In this document: piece by piece, positions 6,021 through 12,484 of the stretch
Numbering within the stretch: position 1 is the first letter of the stretch
Layout: every line of letters starts with the position of its first letter
Assembly (NCBI GenBank): GCA_937874755.1
Contig: CALNBC010000014.1
Coordinates: forward strand, 1 to 12,484
From: an uncultured Clostridia bacterium
Lineage (GTDB): Bacteria > Bacillota > Clostridia > Christensenellales > CALWSW01
Reading direction: 5' to 3'
Length of the DNA: 12,484 bases
Translations under genes and position numbers: made by a program
The notes under the pieces: generated by a model
What the model was told of the DNA's origin: nothing
Database searches by the model: none
The model's input: the letters and a program-made list of their open reading frames with translations, nothing else

Positions 6021-7190
6021 GTGGGTAAATTCAGGCGGTGGGCGGCAGCCACGCTGGCTGCAACCATATTGTTCGGGGCGCAATGGGCTTTTCCCGATCC
6101 TGTAAGGGCGGAAGAGTTGCCCTTTGCAGTAGACGCGAAGGCGGCGATCCTGATGGACGCCGCCTCCGGTCAAATAATATACGAAAAGAACGCGTACGAG
6201 AATTTCGACGTCGCGGGAATGACAAAATTGATGAGCGCGCTTATCGTATCCGAAGCGCTGGAATCAGGTGCGCTATCCCTAACCGATACTGCGAACGTAA
6301 GCAGCAACGCTGCGGGGCTGGGTGGTATGAGCGCCTTTTTGGCTGCGGCACAGGATTATTCCGTCGACGTACTCTATAAAGCTATGCTGATGATTTCCGC
6401 GAACGACGCGACTGCTGCACTCGCAGAGAAGCTTTGCGGCTCCACCGAAGCATTTGTCGCAAAGATGAACGAAAGGTCTGCAAGCCTGGGACTCACCGCA
6501 GTGTTCACCAGCGCAACAGGTCATAGGTCGGATGGTCAGGGGTTGAACGCTATGGATGCGGCTGTCATAGCCGCGCAGCTTTGCAAGCATCCGGGCGCGT
6601 TGGCTTACACTTCTATTTATATGGACGAGCTTCTGCATGCCGACGGAAGGCGCACAGAACTTGTCAATCCGAACAGGCTAGTCAGATTTTACTCTGGGTG
6701 CGACGGACTGTCCACCGGCTCGAACAATTCTGCAGGATATTCCGGAGCGTTTGCGGCTCAAAGAAACGGAACGCGCTATATAGCTGTGGTAATCGGTGCC
6801 AACAATTCAGACAACCGCTCGGCAATCGCTCAAAAACTGTTAGATCATGCCTTCGCTAACTATGAATCCGTGCTGGTCATAGAGGAAGGCAAGGGCGTTG
6901 CGAAGGATGTGCCCATCGAGGGTGGACGCAAGAAGTCGGTGCACGGTGTCGCCGGGAAAACGCTTTCTATGCTGCTCAAAAAGGGCGAGGCTTCGGGCAT
7001 AACGAAAGAAGTCGAAATCAGCGAACTGCTGACCGCCCCTGTGGAAGTGGGCGCTCAGATGGGGGAACTCATCGTCAAGCTAAACGGCACAGAGCTAGCC
7101 CGCGTTCCGATAGTAGCCTGCGAAACCGTCGAAAAGGCGTCGATAGGGAGCGCCCTGCGCACCATCTGGCTGAACTGGTTGCATATGTAA
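6021..7190 (+). CDS. dacF: DacF-like D-Ala-D-Ala carboxypeptidase homologue, probably inactive
   Basis: Low-molecular-weight PBP (S11) family, exported and membrane-anchored; active members trim the terminal D-Ala of peptidoglycan stem peptides. The GTG at 6021 is preferred because AGGAGG (6008-6013) is 7 nt before it but only 1 nt before ATG 6015. The 389-aa product has a signal peptide (KFRRW, hydrophobic core, cleavage near VRAEE), a transpeptidase-like domain (~35-275), a PBP5_C-type beta domain (~280-370) and a C-terminal amphipathic anchor (SALRTIWLNWLHM). The middle motif SAN is intact (S128-N130), but the SxxK nucleophile position reads G-M-T-K (Gly66, Lys69) and the KTG motif reads S-T-G (Ser232). 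Codons GGA and TCC confirm both changes. An otherwise intact frame with a dead active site implies a pseudoenzyme with a binding or scaffold role. Neighbours punA and lysA match the Bacillus dacF region, minus spoIIA. Confidence 0.9.
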   Translation: MGKFRRWAAATLAATILFGAQWAFPDPVRAEELPFAVDAKAAILMDAASGQIIYEKNAYENFDVAGMTKLMSALIVSEALESGALSLTDTANVSSNAAGLGGMSAFLAAAQDYSVDVLYKAMLMISANDATAALAEKLCGSTEAFVAKMNERSASLGLTAVFTSATGHRSDGQGLNAMDAAVIAAQLCKHPGALAYTSIYMDELLHADGRRTELVNPNRLVRFYSGCDGLSTGSNNSAGYSGAFAAQRNGTRYIAVVIGANNSDNRSAIAQKLLDHAFANYESVLVIEEGKGVAKDVPIEGGRKKSVHGVAGKTLSMLLKKGEASGITKEVEISELLTAPVEVGAQMGELIVKLNGTELARVPIVACETVEKASIGSALRTIWLNWLHM

Positions 7191-7220
7191 GGCTAATAAT
7201 TATACACAATGACGTAGAAT

Positions 7221-7248
7221 AATGCGGGCTGGATTGACAGCCCGCATT
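7221..7248. terminator. 11-bp perfect hairpin between dacF and lysA
   Basis: AATGCGGGCTG (7221-7231) pairs perfectly with CAGCCCGCATT (7238-7248) around the loop GATTGA. It lies 31 bp after the dacF stop, as expected for a terminator, but lacks a U-run. It overlaps the -35 and spacer of the lysA promoter, so it may instead be an operator. Confidence 0.6.
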
Positions 7249-7262
7249 CGTTATGCTAGAAT
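7234..7262 (+). promoter_or_regulatory. Near-consensus promoter of lysA
   Basis: TTGACA (7234-7239), exactly 17 bp, TAGAAT (7257-7262). The start would be near 7269, leaving a ~32-nt leader, too short for a lysine riboswitch. The -35 lies in the loop and 3' arm of the hairpin at 7221-7248. Confidence 0.8.
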
Positions 7263-7300
7263 TTTCCGGAAATATGACGAGAAGTCGGAGAATATAAAGA

Positions 7301-8614
7301 ATGAAACCATGGGAAAAAATCAGCGTCAGCGCTGCCGGCAATATGGTGTTTGGCGGATGCGACTGTATAGAGCTCGTTAAAGAATACGGAACTCCGCTTT
7401 ATGTACTGGATGAGCGTGTTGTGCGGGAAGTTTGTCGCGGATTCGATTCCGCCCTTCGCGGTGCGGGCGCACAAGGCAGGGTGTATTACGCCAGCAAAGC
7501 GCTTTCCACCACCGCCCTGTACCGCATAATAGAGCAGGAAGGTCTCGGGATAGACGTGGTCTCAGGCGGTGAATTATACACTGCGCAAAACGCCTCCTTC
7601 CCCGGCGAACGCATAGTCTTCCACGGAAACAACAAAACCCCCGATGAACTCAGGATGGCGGTCGAATACGGCGTAGGTTGCATAGTTATAGACAGTCACG
7701 AGGAGATAGGCACCCTTGCGGACATAGCGAGGGACTGCCGAAAGACGGTACGCGTATCCCTGCGCGTCAAGCCGGGAATAGAGGCACACACCCACGAATT
7801 CGTGCTCACCGCCATAGATGACTGCAAGTTCGGTCTCGGGCTGTACGACGGCGAGGCTCGCCTTGCCGTAAAAGAAATCCTCACTCGCAAAGAGCTAAAG
7901 CTAATCGGGCTCCACTGCCACATAGGTTCTCAAATATTCGAGAAAGAGCCCTTCTTCATAGCGGCGGACAGGCTTACGGATTTTGCCCTATCGATAAAGA
8001 AAGATCTGGATACCGAGATTAAAGAAATCAGCTTCGGGGGCGGTTTCGGCATAATGTATACCGAGAAGGACGCCGAGGCAGAGCCTTACGAATTCATAGG
8101 CGAGATGGTAGAAGCGCTATACAAAAACTGCGACGAAAAAGGTCTCCCGCATTACGACTTTTGTATCGAACCGGGCCGCGCCATAGTAGGCGAAGCCGGA
8201 ATAACCTTGTATACGGTGGGAACGGTCAAGCGCGTGCCGGGAGTGCGCACCTACGTCAGCGTGGATGGCGGTATGGGGGACAACCCTCGCCACATGCTCT
8301 ACGGTTCTGAATACACCGCAAAGCTGGTCAACAAACCCACCGCGGCAGCTACGGAAACGCTCGCCATTGCAGGGCGGTATTGCGAATCGGGTGATATTCT
8401 GATTAAAGAAGCCAAATTGCCTCCATGCCAGGCTGGAGATGTATTGGCGGTGTTCTCCACGGGCGCGTATAATTATTCTATGGCATCAAACTACAACCGC
8501 GTGCCGATACCCGCGATGGTGCTGGTAAACGAAGGTAAGCATGCGCAGATTGTGAAACGGCAGAGCTACGAACAGCTTATCGAGAACGACACTATGGCTC
8601 CCTGGCAGAAGTAA
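7301..8614 (+). CDS. lysA: Diaminopimelate decarboxylase
   Basis: PLP enzyme that decarboxylates meso-diaminopimelate to L-lysine, the last step of lysine synthesis. At 437 aa it is within the family's normal size. It has the alanine-racemase-like barrel with the PLP lysine K66 in VYYASKA, DVVSGGELYTA (85-94), FHGNNKT (107-112), GLHCHIGSQ (203-211), the phosphate-binding GGGFG (246-250), EPGRAIVGEAG (290-300), and the C-terminal domain elements DGGMGDNPRHMLYG (322-335) and CESGD (361-365), whose Cys completes the partner subunit's active site, plus GAYNYSMAS. ATG 7301 is preceded by GGAG with a rather long 10-nt spacing. It is monocistronic: own promoter and a strong terminator. The position after dacF recalls Bacillus, where spoIIA and spoVA genes lie between the two. 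Confidence 0.95.
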   Translation: MKPWEKISVSAAGNMVFGGCDCIELVKEYGTPLYVLDERVVREVCRGFDSALRGAGAQGRVYYASKALSTTALYRIIEQEGLGIDVVSGGELYTAQNASFPGERIVFHGNNKTPDELRMAVEYGVGCIVIDSHEEIGTLADIARDCRKTVRVSLRVKPGIEAHTHEFVLTAIDDCKFGLGLYDGEARLAVKEILTRKELKLIGLHCHIGSQIFEKEPFFIAADRLTDFALSIKKDLDTEIKEISFGGGFGIMYTEKDAEAEPYEFIGEMVEALYKNCDEKGLPHYDFCIEPGRAIVGEAGITLYTVGTVKRVPGVRTYVSVDGGMGDNPRHMLYGSEYTAKLVNKPTAAATETLAIAGRYCESGDILIKEAKLPPCQAGDVLAVFSTGAYNYSMASNYNRVPIPAMVLVNEGKHAQIVKRQSYEQLIENDTMAPWQK

Positions 8615-8646
8615 ACATCCCAAGAATAAACGATCAGTTAATTTCC

Positions 8647-8679
8647 GCGAAAAACCGGTGTTGAATGCCGGTTTTTCGC
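8647..8679. terminator. Rho-independent terminator after lysA
   Basis: Perfect 12-bp stem GCGAAAAACCGG (8647-8658)/CCGGTTTTTCGC (8668-8679) with a 9-nt loop. The A5/T5 blocks within the arms would let it work in both directions. It starts 33 bp after the lysA stop. Confidence 0.85.
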
Positions 8680-8727
8680 TATTTTGGGAATATATGCGAA
8701 CTTAAGTTTGCATCAAAAAGAAGGATT

Positions 8728-8755
8728 TTAGAGTTATTTAGCGTATTTATATATA
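8728..8755 (+). promoter_or_regulatory. Possible promoter of the dgt-dnaG-rpoD cluster
   Basis: TTAGAG (8728-8733), 16 bp, TATATA (8750-8755), in the very AT-rich leader 8680-8830. The -35 is weak and other AT-rich matches exist nearby, so this is only a best guess; some promoter is needed after the lysA terminator. Confidence 0.3.
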
Positions 8756-8830
8756 CATGAGTAGGTTTCAATGTTTTGGAGCAAAAAACATTCCATGTGG
8801 TTTTTACAAGGTTTTTTGAAAGGCGATTGA

Positions 8831-9832
8831 ATGAACACTAGACAGCAGCTTGAAAAGCTCGAAAGGAGCCTGCTCTCGGAGTACGCTGCAAAAAGCGCGG
8901 ATACCCAGGGGCGGGACAAGCCCCTGGAAAGCTGCGTACTTCGAACTGAATATCAGCGCGACAGGGACAGAATCATCCACTGCAAGTCATTCAGGCGGCT
9001 TAAATACAAAACGCAGGTGTTTCTTTCTCCGGAAGGCGACCATTACCGCACCAGGCTGACCCATACCCTCGAAGTGTCCCAAATTGCTCGTACTATTTCG
9101 CGTGCGCTGTGCCTGAACGAGGATCTCACCGAGGCGATTGCCCTGGGTCACGACCTTGGGCATACCCCCTTCGGGCATATAGGCGAGGCGGTGCTCGATT
9201 CTGTTCTGCCGGGTGGATTTCGGCATAATGTTCAAAGCGTGCGCGTCGTCGAAAAGCTGGAGCACGACGGCGAAGGTCTAAACCTCACAAAAGAAGTACG
9301 AGACGGTATACTGAACCACACCAAAGACGGTAACCCCTGCACCCTCGAAGGGAAAGTCGTCAGCTACGCCGACAGGATTGCCTATATAAACCACGATATA
9401 GACGATGCAATCCGCGCCGGTGTGCTATCCGCCGCCGTCCTTCCGAAGGACTGCCTAAAAGTTCTGGGCGACTCCCACGGCAACAGGATAAACAACATGA
9501 TACTCGACATAGTTCACGAGAGCGACGGCAAAGGTTACGTTCGCATGTCCCCTGTTTTTGAGGAATACATGGCGAAGCTCAGGGGGTTCATGTTCGAGAA
9601 TGTATACACCAACCCGACCGCCAAATCGGAAGAAGGCAAGACCAAAGGGCTGCTCGAGGAGCTGTACCGGCATTTTCTGGCCAATGTTTCGAGCCTTCCC
9701 CCCGAATTCGTAAAATACATCGACACAGACGGTCGCGAAGTAGTCACCGCGGACTATATCGCCTGCATGACGGACAGGTTCGCAATCAATACGTATCAAA
9801 GCATTTTTATTCCCAAATCCTGGGGATATTGA
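8831..9832 (+). CDS. dgt: Deoxyguanosinetriphosphate triphosphohydrolase-like HD-domain protein
   Basis: An HD-superfamily dNTPase hydrolysing dNTPs to deoxynucleoside and triphosphate in the cytosol; it adjusts dNTP pools. At 333 aa it matches the short Dgt-like subgroup common in Firmicutes. Visible are YQRDRDRIIHCKSFRRLKYKTQVF (40-64, the opening block), the first metal His H78 in RLTHTLEV, the H107-D108 pair in GHDLGHTPFGH, and D181 in SYADRIAYINHD, completing the H...HD...D set. The N-terminal ~35 residues are charged and helical. The ribosome binding site (AAAGG ~8 nt before ATG) is moderate. It is followed by dnaG after 99 bp and then rpoD, an order known from many Clostridia (recalled), placing nucleotide hydrolysis beside replication initiation. 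Nucleotide specificity cannot be read from the sequence. Confidence 0.92.
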   Translation: MNTRQQLEKLERSLLSEYAAKSADTQGRDKPLESCVLRTEYQRDRDRIIHCKSFRRLKYKTQVFLSPEGDHYRTRLTHTLEVSQIARTISRALCLNEDLTEAIALGHDLGHTPFGHIGEAVLDSVLPGGFRHNVQSVRVVEKLEHDGEGLNLTKEVRDGILNHTKDGNPCTLEGKVVSYADRIAYINHDIDDAIRAGVLSAAVLPKDCLKVLGDSHGNRINNMILDIVHESDGKGYVRMSPVFEEYMAKLRGFMFENVYTNPTAKSEEGKTKGLLEELYRHFLANVSSLPPEFVKYIDTDGREVVTADYIACMTDRFAINTYQSIFIPKSWGY

Positions 9833-9931
9833 CGCGATTGAATAAAAAAGAAGGAACGAACACAAGAATGGCGAATAATATAGCGCATTTTCATAAAATA
9901 AATGCATTGTTATCACGAAAGGGTGTGTGTA

Positions 9932-11728
9932 ATGGCGTATTTCCCGGATGCATGGCTGGAAGAACTCATCTCAAAGTGTGACATAGCAGCCCTCGCCTCC
10001 GAATACGTTCAGCTTAAACCTCGGGGAGGAAGACTGTGGGGCTGTTGCCCCTTCCATCATGAAAAAACACCTTCATTCTCCGTCTCGCCGGACAAGAATA
10101 TGTACTACTGCTTTGGCTGTAAAAAGGGCGGCTCCCTGATTAACTTTGTGATGGACATTGAGAATGTTTCATTTGTCGATGCCGTCCGCCAGCTCGCCGA
10201 AAGGGTGGGGATGGAGCTTCCTGAGCATTCAGACGAAAAGGGAGCGGTTCAAAACCGCGAAAAGCGAGAAAAAATGTATTCTGCGACCAGGGAGGCGGCG
10301 CTTTTTTACCACCAGCGTCTAAAGCAGCCCATGGGACGGGAGGCCTGCGAATACCTCGCCAAAAGGGGTGTCTCCGCCGAAACCACCACCGCCTTCGGGC
10401 TTGGCTGGGCACCGGATGGGTGGGACGGAGAACTATTCAAACACCTGAACAATAATGGTTATTCGCCAGAAACGCTCACCGAAGCGGGGCTTTGCTCAAA
10501 GTCCAAAAAAGACGATTCCAAGTATTACGACTGGTTTAGGGGGCGCGTAATATTTCCGATAATCGGCTCATACAACCGGGTTGTCGGCTTCGGTGCCCGC
10601 GCAATGGGCAACGAGCAGCCAAAATACCTCAATACCTCCGAGACCCCCATATTCAACAAGCGTAAGATCCTGTTCGGGCTCAATAGGCTCAAGGGCAAAA
10701 ATCCAGGCAGGATAATACTCGTCGAAGGCTATATGGACGTCATCGGTCTGCACGAACACGGGATTGTCAACGCGGTTGCATCCCTGGGAACCGCACTCAC
10801 TCAACAGCAGGCGAGGCTACTCAAAAATACCGTCTCCGAAGTGATTTTGGCTTACGATGGCGATTTTGCCGGTCAGAAGGCGACTCTGGAGGCGTTGAAA
10901 ACACTAGAAGCCGAAGGGTTGATTGCCCGGGTGCTCAGTTTTCCTAATGGCATGGATCCAGACGAGTTCTTGCTATCAAAAGGTGAGGATGCGTTTCGCG
11001 CTCTTTGCGATGAAGCGGTTTCACAAAACTCCTTTAGGCTAAACTACCTAAAAAGTGACTACGACTTGAACAGCGAAGACCAAAGGATGGCGTTTGCGAG
11101 GGCGGGGAGCAATCTTGTATCCCAGTTTTCACCCGTCGAGCAGGAGCATTATTTTGCCGAACTGGCTAGCATGACCGGGTTTTCTCGGGAAACGCTGGCG
11201 CTGGAAGCCCAAACAGCGGGTATTCGTGAGGTGCATAAGAATACCGTTACCAATTATCGGAATACTAGAAATGCTATGACAAAACTTCCTAGCGAAGATG
11301 ACAGGCGCAGAAACGCAGAAGGATTGCTCATTCGCCTTGCGATAGACGACCCGGCGTATATACCCCGCATCGAAGAACAAAAGCAGCTTATCACCGGCGC
11401 AGGCGCAACTGCGCTTATGGATACGCTGAAGGATATGCCCCGGGGCGACCCTGAGGCACTCCAGGTGTTTGTCAGCCGCATGGAAGGGAACGCTTCCTCG
11501 TGTTTTGCGCAGTGCATGTCCATGCCCGAATGCGAAGATCCCGAAACCTGTTTTTCAGAATGTGTTGCGGAGCTCATAAGGCTGGACAGAGAAAGCGAAA
11601 TCGAAAAGCTGCAACAACAGTTTCAGGATGATACTACAACAAAGGATAAAAAAGCAGAATTGCTTAGGCGAATAGGAGAGTTACGTGGAAAAAACGACGA
11701 AGCAGAAGGTCGCGGATATGAACCCTAA
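9932..11728 (+). CDS. dnaG: DNA primase
   Basis: Synthesises RNA primers for Okazaki fragments and works with the replicative helicase. ATG 9932 (MAYFPDAW) is preferred over ATG 9902 because family members start here and AAAGGG lies 8 nt upstream. The 598-aa protein is full length: CHC2-type zinc finger (C39, H42, C60, C63 in CCPFHHEKTPSFSV...YYCFGC), RNA-polymerase core ~115-250 with FPIIGSYNRVVGFGAR and PKYLNTSETPIFNK, TOPRIM ~258-345 (E265 in VEGYMDV, D309/D311 in AYDGDFAGQKA), and a helical C-terminal helicase-binding region. Odd feature: residues 524-544 hold five cysteines, spaced C-x3-C-x5-C-x5-C-x3-C, in the helicase-binding part. The 3' end overlaps rpoD by 44 nt, implying coupling. 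Confidence 0.97.
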   Translation: MAYFPDAWLEELISKCDIAALASEYVQLKPRGGRLWGCCPFHHEKTPSFSVSPDKNMYYCFGCKKGGSLINFVMDIENVSFVDAVRQLAERVGMELPEHSDEKGAVQNREKREKMYSATREAALFYHQRLKQPMGREACEYLAKRGVSAETTTAFGLGWAPDGWDGELFKHLNNNGYSPETLTEAGLCSKSKKDDSKYYDWFRGRVIFPIIGSYNRVVGFGARAMGNEQPKYLNTSETPIFNKRKILFGLNRLKGKNPGRIILVEGYMDVIGLHEHGIVNAVASLGTALTQQQARLLKNTVSEVILAYDGDFAGQKATLEALKTLEAEGLIARVLSFPNGMDPDEFLLSKGEDAFRALCDEAVSQNSFRLNYLKSDYDLNSEDQRMAFARAGSNLVSQFSPVEQEHYFAELASMTGFSRETLALEAQTAGIREVHKNTVTNYRNTRNAMTKLPSEDDRRRNAEGLLIRLAIDDPAYIPRIEEQKQLITGAGATALMDTLKDMPRGDPEALQVFVSRMEGNASSCFAQCMSMPECEDPETCFSECVAELIRLDRESEIEKLQQQFQDDTTTKDKKAELLRRIGELRGKNDEAEGRGYEP

Positions 11729-12484
11729 GGACAGCAAGGTTAAAAAAACCACCAAGAAAAAGGAATCGCTGCCTGAAAACATTTTGGAGCAGGAAACTGC
11801 CGCGGTTGAGGGTGACGAGGTTAAAGCCGCGCCCAACGAAACAGAAATACTGACCGAAATCACGTCGGAGGAAGATGCCGTGGTGGACGACGGTCAGATT
11901 AAAGCTGCGCCTGAGAAAACACCCCCCCAAAGGAAGCGCAAACCCACGGCTAAAAAGGTGGTAGCAAAGCAAACCGCAGAAGAAGTCGAACAGGCAAAGC
12001 AGGGCGGCAACGCTCCCAACTCTTCAGAAGTGGCTAAAAACCAGACTGCCGATGCGGACGATGTCGAACTCGATGAGAACGACGATGCTGACGAGTTATT
12101 CGCCGACGCTGACAACGATGAAACGGTGATGGATATCGAGGCTGACATTTGGCACACTGAACCATATGAAAAACGCTTTGCTGCTCTTGCTGCCTTGGCA
12201 AGGGAAAAGGGCGGTCACATAACGGAACAGGAACTCGCTTCAAGCATCGAAGGACTAGAGCTCGACGCTGACCAGATAGACGAGCTTTACTCCACGTTGG
12301 AAAGTATGAATATCGAGGTAATCCGCAACGAAAGCGACCTTGCTGATGACCTAGCCACCATTGCCGCCTCGGTGAACGACGAAAAGGAAGAGGAAGACAA
12401 AGACGCCCTTTCCGTTCCCGCCGGCATAAATATAGACGATCCTGTGCGTATGTACCTAAAGGAGATAGGCAAAGTCCCCCTTCT
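11685..12484 (+). CDS. rpoD: Primary RNA polymerase sigma factor RpoD/SigA, 3' end outside window
   Basis: The vegetative sigma factor; only the first 266 codons are present. GTG 11685 is chosen because AGGAG (11674-11678) lies 6 nt upstream; ATG 11718, in the same frame, has only a weak GAAGG. Residues 1-~155 are low-complexity: a Lys-rich start (KVKKTTKKKE), acidic stretches, a basic patch (PPQRKRKPTAKK, ~80-91) and a second acid-rich part (DADDVELDENDDADE). A degenerate 19-residue repeat with core V/I-K-A-A-P occurs at 35-53 and 61-79. Residues ~160-213 match sigma region 1.1 (LAREKGGHITEQELASSIEGLELDADQIDELYSTLE). Region 1.2 starts at INIDDPVRMYLKEIGKVPL (249-266). In Bacillus SigA region 1.2 starts near residue 100, so this protein is ~150 residues longer at its N-terminus. 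Confidence 0.93.
   Translation, partial: MEKTTKQKVADMNPKDSKVKKTTKKKESLPENILEQETAAVEGDEVKAAPNETEILTEITSEEDAVVDDGQIKAAPEKTPPQRKRKPTAKKVVAKQTAEEVEQAKQGGNAPNSSEVAKNQTADADDVELDENDDADELFADADNDETVMDIEADIWHTEPYEKRFAALAALAREKGGHITEQELASSIEGLELDADQIDELYSTLESMNIEVIRNESDLADDLATIAASVNDEKEEEDKDALSVPAGINIDDPVRMYLKEIGKVPL

Noticed and set aside
7263..7300. Lysine riboswitch ahead of lysA
   Set aside because: The predicted leader is only ~32 nt, far too short for an L-box.
9455..9916. 153-codon minus-strand frame under dgt and the dgt-dnaG gap
   Set aside because: Its coding part is antisense to conserved Dgt sequence and shows no recognisable family.
9868..9981. Short + strand ORF starting at ATG 9868 before dnaG
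   Set aside because: It runs out of frame into dnaG, has a poorly spaced ribosome binding site and no recognisable product.

Overview
The window reads as a chromosomal segment of a low-to-mid GC Firmicute, most likely a member of the Clostridia. The evidence is the order deoB-punA-dacF-lysA followed by dgt-dnaG-rpoD, strong AGGAGG-type ribosome binding sites, and rho-independent terminators. Housekeeping genes are about 50% GC by eye and use ATA freely for isoleucine. No rRNA, tRNA, CRISPR array or transposase was seen. The identity of the organism is inference from gene content and order only.

Left region (1-1916): this looks like the edge of a mobile element or prophage remnant. A perfect 32-bp-arm palindrome (1-70) begins at the first base. 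Two small leftward genes follow: an unknown 71-aa protein (68-283) and a 71-aa Cro/CI-type HTH protein (297-512). A LexA/CI-like autocleaving repressor (673-1461) is transcribed divergently from them. Promoters and palindromic operator candidates lie in the shared intergenic region, which is the classic layout of a phage or ICE switch. The repressor gene is compositionally mosaic, with an AT-rich DNA-binding half and a GC-rich peptidase half. A 450-bp non-coding stretch (1462-1909) holds a terminator, a cluster of short direct and inverted repeats, and a 19-bp direct repeat. The second copy of that repeat abuts a selO gene that has lost its first ~95 codons (1910-3112).

Middle region (3217-8614): a polytopic membrane protein resembling SpoIIM is followed by deoB and punA (nucleoside salvage, coupled), dacF and lysA. 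In Bacillus, and from memory in many sporulating Clostridia, dacF is followed by spoIIAA-spoIIAB-sigF, and in Bacillus then by spoVA genes and lysA. Here dacF is followed directly by lysA after about 110 bp. The DacF homologue has also lost two of its three active-site signatures (SxxK is GMTK, KTG is STG), so it is probably a catalytically dead pseudoenzyme. Together these suggest decay or repurposing of sporulation-linked functions in this lineage.

Right region (8831-12484): this is the macromolecular-synthesis cluster dgt (dNTPase), dnaG (primase) and rpoD (primary sigma factor; 3' end outside the window). dnaG and rpoD overlap by 44 nt. DnaG carries an unusual symmetric five-cysteine array in its C-terminal part. 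RpoD has a ~155-residue low-complexity Lys/Asp/Glu-rich extension before its region 1.1-like domain. The most second-look-worthy items are the dead DacF, the DnaG cysteine array, the selO breakpoint with its 19-bp repeat, and the mosaic repressor switch.
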